Source: Dichetophora obliterata (lineage: Eukaryota > Arthropoda > Insecta > Diptera > Sciomyzidae). Taken from it: a stretch of DNA of 64,000 nt. The position numbers were made by a program, and so were the translations under genes. Positions 1 to 12,109 of the stretch are shown piece by piece (position 1 is the first letter of the stretch; each line of letters opens with the position of its first letter). The DNA lies in contig OY986438.1 of assembly GCA_963920525.1 (NCBI GenBank), forward strand, positions 52,215,753 through 52,279,752, in the 5' to 3' direction. A model generated the notes under the pieces. The model was not told the DNA's origin. It searched no databases and worked only from the letters and a program-made list of their open reading frames with translations.

Positions 1-540
1 TTTGTTTTATATACTAATGATATTCGTAAACAAAAATAAATCAATTCGTATTAGTGCATTGCACGAAAGAGTGTGTACATATATAAATTAATATTCGTAA
101 TTTTGTCATACGAATAACTTCGTAATTTCTTTCATTACATTCGTAGTATTTACTAATGTTTTTGTACTACTTACGAATGAAAAATAATATTAGTAGAAAC
201 AATTCATTCGTAGGCTGACCGTACGAATTATTAGTAGAATGTACGAGTTTAAAAAATTGAAAACCGAAATCGTTCAGCCTTGTTTGTAAAACATCTACAA
301 AACATAAGGAACTGCATGATTGTCAAGTGACTTAAGCCTACTGGTAGAGTGCATGGCCTGTAAACTAAAGAGTCGAGGTTCAAACCCCAGCTCAGACAGA
401 ATTTTTTTTCTTTTTACTGGTTTTTACGAATAAAATATTCGTAATATGAAATATTTTATATTCGTAATAAAATATTCGTGGCTGAAAACTACGAATAAAA
501 TTCGTAGAACGGATGCAGTTATTAGTAATATTTACACACA
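1..540. repeat. ATTCGTA/TACGAAT motif cluster, probable subterminal repeats of a DNA transposon
   Basis: By hand I count at least 14 copies of TTCGTA or its complement TACGAA here, in both orientations, far more than expected by chance. They occur in two blocks (about 1-250 and 420-510) on either side of a tRNA-like segment at about 318-400. ACTAAT/ATTAGT words are also frequent. Dense short inverted words of this kind are typical of subterminal regions of DNA transposons such as hAT elements. The window starts inside the block, so the left boundary is not visible. The palindrome CTACGAATAAAATTCGTAG near 490-507 recurs with one change near 10815. No coding sequence is recognised. Confidence 0.5.
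318..402 (+). repeat. tRNA-like head of a SINE (Pol III promoter relic)
   Basis: An A-box-like stretch (about 333-352, CCTACTGGTAGAGTGC) is followed by a B-box-like GGTTCAAACCC at about 377-387 and then a T-run at about 401-408 that could end Pol III transcription. The tail word AGCTCAGACAGAA is shared exactly with the SINE at 58.8 kb, so both belong to one family. The anticodon region (CCTGTAAACTAAAG) is tyrosine-like at best. The acceptor stem does not pair convincingly, so this is a tRNA-derived repeat rather than a functional tRNA. No tRNA-unrelated body follows. Confidence 0.6.
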
Positions 541-1000
541 AATATTTTTGAGTGAATATTGAACCACGCTGTCCAATCCTTGGTGTTTTCGAAATCAATT
601 TGTGCTGCATTTAAGTGCCTACGTAGCCTTGGAATTTCAACAACCAGATCATGTCAAATTTTGAGCAGTCAACATGAACCCATCTAGGTTGCGCAACATT
701 AAGTTTTCGGATATTACAACTTGAAACGTTTCCGCAATGTCATTGAATAACACCGTTCCCGTTTATAATTCTGTTTGAAAGCGGTCAATATACTCAAGCA
801 TTGATCTACTGTTTCTTTCATCAAGGATTAAGACAGCATCTGACAAAATTTCTCCTGCCATCCTTTTTGTATACCTTACTCTTCTTTCGGTATTGGTTCC
901 TAGATCTAATGACTTTCGTCGAGCTTTTTCTAATGAGCTTTTTACTAAATTGTTTCGTTCAAAGCACTTTATTAAAGCATTGTTTTTGCTTACACTCTAG
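541..1000. other. intergenic stretch, nothing recognised
   Basis: AT-rich DNA between the motif cluster and the LINE 3' end. The small ORF at 801-1052 has no recognisable domain, and its end overlaps the LINE 3' UTR, so I do not call it a gene. Confidence 0.5.
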
Positions 1001-3090
1001 GTTAGGTAAGGTTAGTGTGGCTGTCTCAAACGAGACACACTTAGACCAATGAGGCCCATTGTGATACCAAGGGTTAATTCTTCCTATGTCTATTTAAATC
1101 AGTTTGAGCTGTTTACTAGGCCTAGGATTCAGTAAATCGAAGATTCCGAGAGTTTGTCATTGAAGAACCAGTTGCCTAAGTGGAGGAAGCGTTTTTGAGC
1201 CAGCGCTGGGCAAGTGCAGAGGAAATGTAATGTAGATTCTTCCTCATCTCTACAGCTTCTGAAGAAGTCGTTGTGGGGTACGTTTAATCTTTGAGCGTGT
1301 CTGCCAATAAGACAGTGCCCTGTTAGGATCCCTACCATGGTGCTAATATGGACTGAGAGAAATGAGTTCTTTTGAACGCTTAAGATTAAGTTTGGGCCAG
1401 ATTTGCCGTGTTATATTACACGTGTTTCCTACTGAGCATTTGTTGTTGGTTTTAATGCAGGACAACTCATGTGTAAGGAGTTTAAATGTGGTGAGAGGAA
1501 TACCAAGGCTTGCCTTGTCTAAATATAGTTGTTTGGTAATACCTGTACGAGCGAGTTCATCTGCTTTGCAGTTACCTAGAAAATCCTTATGTCCAGGAAT
1601 CCAGCATAGAAGGATTTTAAGCTGCTCTGCCATATCGTTTAGAGATCTGCAGCAGTTGAGAACTGTTCAAGATATTATTTCAACAGTTCCTAGGGCTTTT
1701 AAAGCGGAAACCAGAAGTCATGCAAATACTCATGGAAGATATTTCATTTACCTGCAGCCAAGTAAACGCTTCATGTATAGCAGCGATTTCAGCTTGAGAT
1801 ACACTGCAATGGTCAGGGAGCCTGAAGGCCAAATTAATGCTTAATGCTTCTGAGTAGACTCCTCCACCTACTTTGCCATCTAGTTTTGATCCATCAGTAA
1901 AGATCTCAATGACATTGTGAGGTTAACGGTTTCCTAGTTCCCACTCTTCTCGAGAGGGAATGGATACATCGAACTTCCTTTCAAAGGATAGCTTTTGTGT
2001 AATGTAGTCAATGGAAATAGGTATGGGAGGGACAAATTTTCTAATGCAAGAATATCCTAGTGAACCTTCTTTCCGCTGGGAGGTGGCTTCTAGGCGGATG
2101 GCTGTATAAGCGGCCATCTGTTTAGCTAGGATGTCAAGTGGTGTAATTTGGAGAATTGTGTCTAATGCGTCTGTCGCAGTAGTTCTAATGGTTCCACTGA
2201 TGCACAGTCTGTTTTTCGAGTGCTTGCCAGCAGACAATAGCACCATATAGCAAAATTGGCCTTACAACTGCTGTATATAGCCAGTGAGTAATACTTGGTT
2301 GTAAACCCCATTTGCTACCCACCGCGTTTTTGTAGGAGGACAGGGCAATGTTCGCTTTTTTGGCTCTTTCGAGCAGATTGGGCTTCCAGTTTAGTTTCCT
2401 AACCAGTTAAGGCCCAGGTATTTTTCTTGATCTCAGAAGCTAAGTCTTGTGTTTCTCAGTTTAGGAGGACTAATTAGAGGTAAATTGTGTTTTCTGGTAA
2501 AAACCACTAACTCAGTTTTGTTTGATTTAACGCTAAGCCCACCGCTGATAGGCAAGTTGAATAGAGTATTTAGGCAATTTTGCATAATATCTCGAAGGGT
2601 AGATATGTATTTTCCAGAGGTAACAATAGCAACGTTATCGGCATAAGCTATCAACCTGTACCCCTCTATTTCCAGTCTTACTAACAGTTCATTTACTGCT
2701 AAATTCCAGAGTTTCCTCTTGGCACAGATCTTAACGTGGACGCCGCACTAAATTTTGCACTTATAATCCTGCCAAATAGCATTTGATTTATCAGTGCTAT
2801 CAGCGCGGCATCCACCACAAGCTCCGTTAGCGCATTAGTGAAAGCTTTTGCTTCGACGTTATTAAAGGCCCCTTCTATATCAATAAAAGCTATCATCGTA
2901 TATTCCTTCTGATGGAGGGACTTTTCAATAATATAAACTATGGAGTGGAGAGCTGTTTCCACGGATTTTCCTTTGGTGTTAGCATGTTGTGCTATTGACA
3001 GTAGCTTTTTTCTATTTTAAATCTCAAGTGAATGGCGATTAACCTCTCGAGGATTTTTAGAAGAAAATATTGCTTACACTCTATCAAGAG
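1001..3090 (-). pseudogene. 5'-truncated LINE with RT, RNase H and C-terminal zinc motif (LOA/R1/I-group-like)
   Basis: Read on the minus strand, the domains come in the usual order. RT palm motif A (FIDIEGAFNNV) lies in the ORF 2962-2699. The catalytic YADD box is YADN in the ORF 2654-2433, so a metal-binding Asp is lost, and it is followed by NKTELVVF. A linker lies at 2246-1923. RNase H starts with FTDGSKLDG at about 1910-1870, then SQAEIAAIHEAF, then WIPGHKDFLGNCKADELAR in the ORF 1633-1343. A terminal CRSCRDEEESTLHFLCTCP zinc motif lies at 1338-1129. The frames are split by several stops and shifts. The 3' UTR contains TGGTATCACAATGGGCC and ends near 1001 in an AACCTTACCTAACC-type tail. 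The 5' ORF1 and endonuclease are absent. An RNase H domain places it near the LOA, R1 or I clades; the exact clade is not resolved by eye. Confidence 0.88.
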
Positions 3091-3210
3091 TTGGTTGTTT
3101 TTTTTTTCAGGCATACCTGTGATGCATCAGTTTCTTCTGATTTGTTATCAGTCCAAAAACAGAGGTAGCAAAGAAAAGTGAAGTCACTAATGGCAGTTAA
3201 AGGCACCCCG

Positions 3211-3380
3211 GTTATCTGCATTTTCGTTCGAATTTGCTCGATCTTCAAATGCCTCTAGATAATTTTTAAACTTTTCTTCCACTGGCTTAACTCCAGTTAT
3301 CTGCATTTTCGTTCAAATTTGCTCGATCTTCAAATGCCTCTAGATAATTTTTAAACTTTTCTTCCACTGGCTTAACTCCA
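3211..3380. repeat. 85-bp tandem duplication (2 copies)
   Basis: The segment 3211-3295 is repeated directly at 3296-3380 and I see one difference (TTCGTTCG versus TTCGTTCA). It lies just beyond the truncated 5' end of the LINE. The near-identity implies a recent duplication. Confidence 0.93.
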
Positions 3381-6248
3381 TTTTAAGCAGAATTTTATGG
3401 TTTGAATCGGCAATTAGTAAAATGCGATACAAATTTTTTTAAAAGTATTTTATTAAAACAGTTATTTTTTTTCTGTTTGAGAATTAAAAAAAAATATATC
3501 GAAATGTTGTCACTAGGGCTTTATAAAGGCTGAGACCACGTGGCATTTTAAAGCAAATATTTTTTCCACTTTTTAACTCAAAAATAGCAATTTTTACTCT
3601 ATGGCTTACGCGTTATATGACCACTTATATTGTTTTTTTTTTCCTCTCAAAAGTACCGTTAGTTTAATATGATGTCGAGTTGAGGGAAATAGTTCTCTCC
3701 TAAGTAAGTGTTCATTTGAGTAAAAAACTATAATACTTAACAGTCGATCCCTTAGGATATATTTATGAAACGCATCTTATACGAATATATATTTGTCTCT
3801 GTCCTCTTTAAATGGTAAGTGGAAATAAACATTTTTACCTGTAATGTAACCCATTCTATCTTTACGCATCTTTTCATATTAATGTAAGATCCGTAAAAAA
3901 ACTTTTTAAAATAGATGGAAGATCTACATGAATGTTACTGCTGCAACCTCATTAAAAATATGCAATATCACAGAATATTCGACAATGTGTTCCGCCTAAA
4001 GTACGTTTTATAAAAAGTGTTCGCAATACATGTTTTAAACTTGTACATATGTAAAACTCAGCTCAACTCATAAACTTGCCAGTTTCCATTCGTCATTTTT
4101 GCTTTTTATTTAATTTAATTATATTAAACGAATTCCTGCGCTGCAATTAAAATCTTATTAAAATATTTGAATAGCTTTAAAATCCATGAGGAATTCACAT
4201 CGTGTGTATGTGCGACAGTGCAAGAACAAACGTACTTTATTTCTACGCTTTAACTTTTTAACCATATTGTTGTTGCAATCATGGTGAACATGCAGCAAGA
4301 AACGCATGGCAACCCTACAGCCAACAACTACTGCCTTCTTCATACCTCCTGCTTCCTTAATGTGGCAAACATATTGCATTCCAGGCATAAATTTAGCCGC
4401 ACTTTATTTCATGTCTTGCATGTGCATGTGCACTGCTTTGTTTGCATGTAGTATGTGTGAGTGAGTGTGCACATGCATTTTCACCACATAAACTCGGGCG
4501 GTATTTAAAAAGCCTTCCTTTCGCGCATGTAAAATTCAACAGCAAACATAAACGAAATCCACACACTTAATGCGGCACGAAGGACCAAAAAACAAGAAGA
4601 ATGGCATGGAATGAAAGGCAGAATAAAAAAGCACTAAATAAAAGTGGAAAAAATAATAGTACTAAATTTAAGGCGCACTAAATTTGCTTAAGTTTTTTGT
4701 TTTCATTCACTTGCTGCGCTCTGTTTTGCTGCACTGCATTTTTTTTTGTCGCTTGCCGCTGAACTTTGTTTCTTGCAGCTTTTCGCGCGATTTGAAAAGA
4801 TTTATTTTACTTGGCGCTGAGGTAAGGTCATCAGCACGGTGCACCGTTGTTGAGTTCCTTACTTAATGCACATTCGATCCTTTTTTTCCTCTAATTTTTT
4901 TTTTGCTACGCTCTGTTTGTATATGCTTAACTGAGGTGGCGCAAATTGTGTTGGTGCAGCGCAGCGCTAACGGTGTCCCATGTCGCTGCATCACATCAGA
5001 TCGGATCTTTGCAAAGTGGAGTGTCAGAAGCAATGCTGGATCGTAGTGTGGAAAAAAGAGTAGGTAGTGGCAGGAGGCATGCAGTAAAATATACTTTTTC
5101 CACTTGTCTCAAAACATTTCAAGCTTTAAAAGCAAGCAAAGTGAAGCATACAAATATAAATCGTCTATGCCCCCTCTCCCCTCTTTCTATTTGTTGATTT
5201 TGGCGACATTAAACAACGTTGACATGTTGCGAAGCCAGCAAAAAGAAAAAAAGGCTTTTTCTAAAACAAAAATAAAGTAAAAACTCATAGTAAAAAAAAT
5301 TCATAGTGACAGAAGTTGTATTCGGAAATTTGTATGCTAAGGAATAAATGTCAAAATATTTGACAGTTCAAAAGGACATTACAAAAAAGTATTCTTAAAA
5401 TTCTTCACATTAAAGAAAGCAGGATTCGCTTGGACTCTACAGTTTGATGACTATTTCACTTACACTTTGCAAACATTGTTGAACATTTTCAAAATTCGTA
5501 GTAAATAAAGTCAGTTTTATTAAAATAGTAAGTAGTAAGTTCTTCATGACATTTCTATGGAGCTTCACTGAAATAATTGGTTTTATTTTAATAAATAATA
5601 TAAACAATTAAAATTCCAGTGTATCTTTTTGGATACAACCAAGAAAATTAATTAATTCGTTTAAAATATCGCAAAAATTCTAAGATTTGGTACGCAGTTT
5701 CAGCATAGAAAATTGCAGCTAATAAACAAATTTGTAGATATTTGCATTACTTCCTTAATTACGAAGATATTGATCTCCAAAGTCAAGAAAAATTTTATTT
5801 AATTTTTGCAAAAAGTTTAGTTTTTGATATGAAATATTTCTAAGATTATCAACATTTTCAGTGCTTGAAAAAATTACTGAAATTGGTAAAATGTGTATTT
5901 AACCGATTACAATGTTTCAATTAATCAAATTGTGTATGTCAAAAATTATTCTGCTTTTAATGGTTATACCTAAAAAGATTCATCGGGTATCAGCCATGTA
6001 CCTTAATTTTCTTTGCGTTTACTAGCAAGTTTTGCCGTTTTTACTTGAATTTCGTGCGCCAAGCGATAAAGAAAACGATCGTTTCTACTTGCTTGTTTCT
6101 TGTCCTTTGTTTGATCTTTGTAACGAGGAGAGGTCAAAAAATATTTTAATATAAATATGCTAATTTTAAATGTGAGTAGAAAATGTTTTAAATAAAAATT
6201 CTAAGTAACTTAAGACACTGACGGCTTTTCCAAGGTTAGGACAGTAAA
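3381..6248. other. AT-rich intergenic DNA without a recognisable gene
   Basis: Poly-A/T runs and GT-rich words (about 4405-4480, TGCATGTGCATGTG type) are present. ORFs of 60-83 codons at 4158-4388, 4684-4866 and 4946-5197 show no domain, no conserved motif and no codon pattern that would support them. I see no inverted repeat or transposon end here. Confidence 0.5.
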
Positions 6249-6249
6249 G

Positions 6250-6345
6250 ATGAGTGAAGATGACTTTTATGAGTTACTTTGTAATAATACAGGCTTCAAC
6301 TTTAACAGTGCTGATGATCTCGATAATGAAGATGATACGAAATAA
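6250..6345 (+). pseudogene. short acidic ORF, possible N-terminal stub of a transposase
   Basis: A 31-codon frame begins at ATG 6250 (MSEDDFYELLCNN...) and ends at TAA 6343. It is very rich in Asp and Glu. Acidic N-termini occur in piggyBac-like transposases, but no catalytic motif follows in any frame, and the next 250 bp are not clearly coding. It could be chance. I record it because its composition differs sharply from the surrounding A/T-run sequence. Confidence 0.2.
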
Positions 6346-6818
6346 CCACCCTTGTTAAAACCTTGTTAAATGACTCAGACTTATACGAAATGATATATGA
6401 TGCATATTGGATTTATTCTTCCAGAACTATATGAAGCATTATCTAAGAATGATGTTCATAACAGCGCACAGTGATGCGATCGGACACGCTGGACGGAATA
6501 AATTCGAATTGAGTGCCACTTTGAACATGATCAACAATTTTTTAAATTAAAAAAAAAATTTTGTGATGATTGAATGAGTGTTACAATATATGTACCTTAA
6601 AAGTTTAAACATCGTTGTTCAATATTTTTACGTTTTAAAAAATTCTTAAAAATACCTTAAATTTTCGAGCGCTAGACCACCGGCCTTGCCTTAAGTGCCA
6701 GTGAACATTCATATCTGAATTTGCAATTAAAATCTACACCTAAAACAATTGGCATCTTATGATAATTTTCAACCCGTTCAATGGAACCTTGCTTCTTTTG
6801 TTGTTTGGATAGCTAATG

Positions 6819-7062
6819 CACAGTGAGTCTGTTCGGAAATGCATCACGATGCGCAAACTTTTTAGCATAAGCGAAATGTTCGAAAAAGGCCCATTTTGCA
6901 GCACTGCAAAAGTCAAACATTCTAAAATGTAATTTTTTTATCAACGTAGCTCATCATTCGCATCAAAAAATTCAAGCTGCAATTTGGACGCTTAAAAAAT
7001 GCCAGTTGTGCGCATACTGCATCACGATTTGCAAATTTCCGGACAGACCCAATGCTTTTTAT
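6819..7062. mobile_element. small MITE-like element with degenerate inverted ends
   Basis: The left end reads GAGTCTGTTCGGAAAT (about 6824-6840) followed by GCATCACGATGCGCAAA. The right end (about 7005-7060), complemented, reads GGGTCTGTCCGGAAATTTGC followed by AATCGTGATGCAG. A 16-bp direct repeat GGATAGCTAATGCACA sits at 6807-6822 and again at 7117-7132, so the boundaries are blurred. It has no coding capacity. The pairing is imperfect and the exact tips are not certain. Confidence 0.5.
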
Positions 7063-7223
7063 CGATTATTGTGATCTGCTGCATCATAGTTTCACGCATT
7101 CACAACAGAATATGTAGGATAGCTAATGCACAATCCTGTCATCCTGTCGAATTCCTGTCATCTATTGAAACATATCTTGAGTTAATAGTTAACATTGAAT
7201 GAATCACATCATGACACAAAGTA

Positions 7224-7300
7224 TTTTGGAGTAGTGGTTAACGCGTAAAAGTCTCGATCGAAATGGAGCGAGTTCGATTCTCACTGCTTACGCTTACAAA
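7224..7300 (+). repeat. tRNA-like head, divergent
   Basis: GAGTAGTGGTTAACGCG (about 7229-7245) resembles an A box and GCGAGTTCGATTCTC (about 7269-7283) a B box, with a T-run soon after. It resembles the other tRNA-like heads in this window only in layout. There is no credible acceptor stem, so it is called a SINE or tRNA relic. Confidence 0.45.
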
Positions 7301-9360
7301 GAAATATTTTCATTTTATATCTATCCTCTTGTTATAATAGACGCAAGTAAAAAACAAAAACAATTCTAAGAAAAAGGTGTATGGATAAAAGTGTCTTTTT
7401 TTCAGATTTCACTACAGCAAATCACAAAACGAGGCGTAAAAAGCTTCGCTTCAAAAACTTAATATTATTTATCGGTAATTATTAATATAGCAATTCAATT
7501 CGGTTTAATATATTCATCGATTCTATCTCACATTGAATCAGTTTTTAATCGCTTTGAAGATTTGTGTTGTTATGGAATCTTACAAATGTGCTTAATAAAA
7601 TTAATTAATACTCCATCAAAAATTTGTGGATTTTCCATAGAAGGGCTTGTTTGAGTTTAAAAGGAAAACTATTTTGTTAGTTCTGTCTGATAGTTACTCG
7701 TGCCAATTTTTTATTTTATGTTCTAATTTTGCTTGAATTGTCGGTTTCAAAACTTTTTTCAACCCTTACTCATCTTAATTGAAAACGATTTTTAATTAGA
7801 TTGTCCAATAAATTGTCCACATTGTCCTATAAAGTGACGCAGCACTCTGTTGAACTCCAACTTAGAGTACATACCATATACCAGCGTACCCTCGTTAGGT
7901 CTGAATTCATCAGCGATTGAAGTTTTAATTCTAGGCAGTTGTTAACTTAATTTTGAGCAAACTAAGCAGAGTAGCGCAGCGTGTAGGGGAGCCTCGCTTA
8001 ATTAAAGCTGTTATGCAATTGTCAAGCCACTATAAAAACAACAAGATATGCAGTAAATAAAAATAAACGACACATGCGTGCCGAGTAATAACTGCAACAC
8101 CAGTTTTCAATGGATCAGCGTTGGATGACTTCTAATTGTTTGAAATTTTTTAAGACTTGCATGTGCTGCACTATGGAGCGTATAATAAAGAACGATACAG
8201 GGCGATTGTATGACATCGAAACATATGTGTGCTATACTATATTCCCACAATAGCTGAATAGTTAAAATACGAGTGCTGAACTTTCATTAATACGAACAAT
8301 TTGTGTCATGATGTATAACCCTGTTTTACAGCATCTTGTTAAAAAGCAGTAAGTTTATTTTTTGATTAATTTATGAGCTCAGAGTGCATTCTACTCTATG
8401 ACTCCAGTCTTAGAATTAAGTCAGTTTTTTCAAAAATGTAATGGCACAAAAATTAGGAAAAAATTCTCTATCTTAGGCAATTAAGAAAATACCACTGAAC
8501 AAAACCACATATCTAAATGGTCAAAACAAAGATTCCATTATAAAAACAACAATCAAAAATATATTGTAATTTTTCGTAAATAATTTATTTAGGCCCTTTG
8601 TAACTCTTTGAATCAAATTTTAATTATATTATTTTTTAAATTTTTACTTGGTTCTTAGTGAAGTAAAACTTTAAACTTTTTGGAGCTGAGAAAGCAAACC
8701 TTAACATGTTATTAAAGAAAAATAAAGTATTTTTAAGGTTGGCCAGTTGTTTAATGTATGTATATTAAAGTTTTGTTTTAAGTGTACTTCCATTTACATT
8801 CAATTTCTTCTTTAAACCGTACCTAAAACCAACATTGAGTGCCCTAGGGATAGTGACGCTATTATTTGCAGTCAATAAACTCATCATCGTGACTAAAGTC
8901 CAGTTTTAAGCATAAGCGAAGGCCGGAGGTCAGGCGAGCCCTCAAGCAATAGTTTGCTGAATCTTATTGAAGTTATTCAACAAGTAAACAAACATTTTCA
9001 TAAATTTTTACATATAGTATGCGAGTATACAAGTTTGGAATAATGTTTATGAGACAGCAATGCAGCAAGACTGCCTTTGAAAATGTTTTTAAAGTACATG
9101 CATAGTTTTTTATAATACATGCATAATATAATAATATACAGAAGCACAAGACATACAAAAATATATAAGCACAGGGCCCTAGTAAAGTTTTTTATAGACT
9201 GAATATATCGAAGGTTAAAAGCTAGTGTAAAAAGAATACTTTACACCATAAAATCAATAAATTTTGTTTTATTTGCCAATAAAATATATATAAAACGAAT
9301 AAAAGAAAGGATGTTAACAATAAAATAAATTTTTATAAAAATAAACCGACAAATGTTTTA
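7301..9360. other. AT-rich intergenic DNA, nothing recognised
   Basis: Apart from homopolymer runs I see no protein motif, RNA gene or paired inverted repeat. ORFs here are short and low in complexity. Confidence 0.5.
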
Positions 9361-9363
9361 AAT

Positions 9364-9661
9364 TATTTCGGGTTCCTAATCACGAATTTATCACCCAGAT
9401 TTCTCCTTCACGTCAGGATTTTGAGAAAACCGTGATTCAAGGTCAAAAAATTCGCTTAAGAGAAATCAACTTGAAGTGTCGAAACTAAAAGTGGTACACG
9501 ATTTTTTTTATGGCAAAAATGTTTGTTATAAGTTGATAAACAATATTCTTTTATACTTAAATTTCCACCCTTTTTTGACTTTAAATCACGGTTTTATCAA
9601 AATCCTGACGTGATGGAGAAATTCGGGTGATAGATTCGTGATAAGGACCCCGGAAATATTT
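9364..9661. mobile_element. foldback MITE with ~87-bp terminal inverted repeats
   Basis: The left arm (9364-9450) and the complement of the right arm (about 9571-9661) align almost end to end. Shared blocks include AATCACGAATTTATCACCC versus TATCACGAATCTATCACCC, TTTCTCCTTCACGTCAGGAT versus TTTCTCCATCACGTCAGGAT, and AAAACCGTGATT. About 120 bp of unrelated DNA separate the arms. There is no ORF. The tips read roughly CGGGTTCC / CCGGGGTCC. This is a compact, non-autonomous hairpin-forming element. Confidence 0.9.
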
Positions 9662-10611
9662 GAAAACATTTTTCAGTTTCTTACTCACAAAAAAATGGTA
9701 TTTTTGGTGCACAGTGTTATTTTATTAATAGAAAGAGGTTTTTCTCTGCTAAATATAAACTCGACCAAAAAAGTTGTCCATGCGTACCTATCTTCCTTAA
9801 AAAAAAATAATGGAAAATATAAGTGATTTTAATAGATATATAAAAAACAAAAACAAAAACACATTTTTTTTTCTTATTTCCTGATCGAGTTATGATCGAC
9901 TTTCTGCAAAACTTTTTAAGACGACTCACAGTGCGTTGTCCCATTGACAAAAAACAAAATTTTTTACGACTCTACACCTAACAATATTGGTATCAGTCGA
10001 CAGGTAATGGCATGATAAGACAAAAAGAAAATATTTAGGGGAAAAAACTTCGGTTTTGACTACGCTGTGACATTTCAAAGTTAAAATATTAAAAAAAACA
10101 TGTTATGTTCAATTCGTTTTGGGTTCTCTTAAACAAATAACCGTCAAAAACTTGTGTTTGACTGAGCCAAATAAATTTTTTATTATGAAAAATATTTCAG
10201 CAAATAAAAAGAATTAAAAAATCTTAGAATATATAAAATTTTACACATATTTTAGTGATTTTAATATATGATATTATCAAATGAAAAGTTTTAGTAATTT
10301 GATATCGTCCTGAAAAATAGAATTGTACATATATTTATGATTTCGATTTTTTTTGACATAGTCTTCATATATTTCAGTAATAAAAAATTGTTTCACTGAT
10401 CTTCAGTGCATACTCTTTTAAAGAGATCAATATTTATCAAACAACTACGAAAAAAGTCGAATTTTTCGATATGCGGACATTCTAGGGCATGGTGCCACCT
10501 GAAGAAATCAATTGTGGATTTTTCCTTACACAGGTTTCTTATTTATGAATTAAAGCACCAGAAAAATGCTATTAGAAGTGAATAAAAAAAAACGATGCAC
10601 CCTAGTAAAGA

Positions 10612-11625
10612 GTTATTTCTTAAATACAATGTAGTTGCGAGGCTTCCAAAGCTTGTATACAATTCTTAATTACATTTGTTCAGACATGGCCGCTAAAACA
10701 CTGGTGGTACCTTACACAGCAAGTGACGGTGGGAGTAGGTATGCACAAGATAGCAGAGAACAAAAAATGATGCACAATATTTGAGAGAACAAAAACAATC
10801 GAACGAAAATTGTCTCTACGAATAAAATTTGTAGTGTTGTTATTCTTGATTTTGTCGATTTTTCGATTTTTGTTTGAATTAATTATTATTTTGATTAGAT
10901 CTTTTAGTTAAATGATATTAATTGTATTAAGTTAAATTTTTAATTATTTTTTTTTGTTGTTTATTACTTGTTATTTTGTTATGTATCTATATTCTTACTG
11001 CATTTAAAAGACTCTGTCTTATTTGTGAACCTTTTCTTTAAATATATTAATAAAAAATAAATAAATAAAATAAATAAATATAACAAAAATACAACGAAAA
11101 CGAAAGAGAACACACCGAATGAAGCAAACAAAGGCAAATGACGCCACAAATTTTTCAATAATTTCTTCACAATAATTTTTACAATTTGATGAACTAATAT
11201 ATTGCCTTTTATCGAGCATTTCAGAATTTATGTTGAATAGCACTTAGTTATTTTACTTTTTCTAGTTTAAACATAAAGATTAATAATTTTGAAAAACACA
11301 CTTCACTGCAAAGCTACCTGGTAGAAAACACGATGTTTCTCCACAGACGTTTAAAGTCAATCTGTTGTTTAAACAATGAAAAGATGACAAGATTTTGTCA
11401 CACCCCGCTTACAGTTCTGCATTACAATGTCATCAACGACAAATTTTTATAAGTGGGTGATGTAGAAACCCTCAAATTTAGTGCGTAATTTTTTGTTCTC
11501 TGCTATCTTGTGCATACCAACTCCCATTGTCGCTTACTATGTAAGGTAGATGTCATCAGTATTTTAGCGGCCATGTCTGAACAAATGTAATTGAGAATCA
11601 CAGCTACATCGTATTTAAGAAATTA
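10612..11625. mobile_element. ~1-kb foldback element with ~140-160-bp inverted arms
   Basis: The left arm 10612-10772 pairs with the right arm 11484-11625. Matched blocks are TTTCTTAAATACAATGTAG versus TTTCTTAAATACGATGTAG, TTACATTTGTTCAGACATGG (identical) continuing as CCGCTAAAA, and GTATGCACAAGATAGCAGAG (identical) continuing as AACAAAAAAT. The core of about 700 bp is AT-rich and holds only low-complexity ORFs (10979-11243, minus), which I do not consider genes. No transposase motif is visible, so it is non-autonomous. Confidence 0.88.
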
Positions 11626-12109
11626 ACAATTTTCCAGAAAAAGCGTAAAATACTTATTTTGAATTCTTAACCATATCTTTATTGAAATTTAAGAGTTTTT
11701 TACTGAGCCGTTGAATAACATAAGTTACATAGGCAGCCTCGACATCAGTGTTATCAGTTTACCACAATTTTGATAGATCTACCACAATTTTCGATTTGTT
11801 TTACTTCTACAACTTTAATTCCCAACTAATTGTAAATTCTCAAAAATCTGTGCCTTGGAGGTCAATAATTCTAGCGTTAAGAAATACTGCCAACAAAGGT
11901 ATCTCAAAAATAATTCAAAATCATCCAAATGAAAAATTACCCAAAACTGAATGAAAAGTTACACATAAACAAAACACGAAAAATGGGAGTTTTTTAAGAA
12001 GTTTCTCTTGTATGAAATGTGGGCGCGCTATTTAATTTAGCAATCCAATTAATAAAGGAGTTGTAATAACCATTTCACAAATGTTGACATCAAAAAATTA
12101 GGTGTGGAG

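Noticed and set aside
318..402. Functional tRNA gene
   Set aside because: A- and B-box words are present, but the acceptor stem does not pair and the same head occurs in a SINE at 58.8 kb.
1362..1844. 160-codon plus-strand ORF
   Set aside because: Antisense shadow of the LINE RNase H region, whose motifs read on the minus strand.
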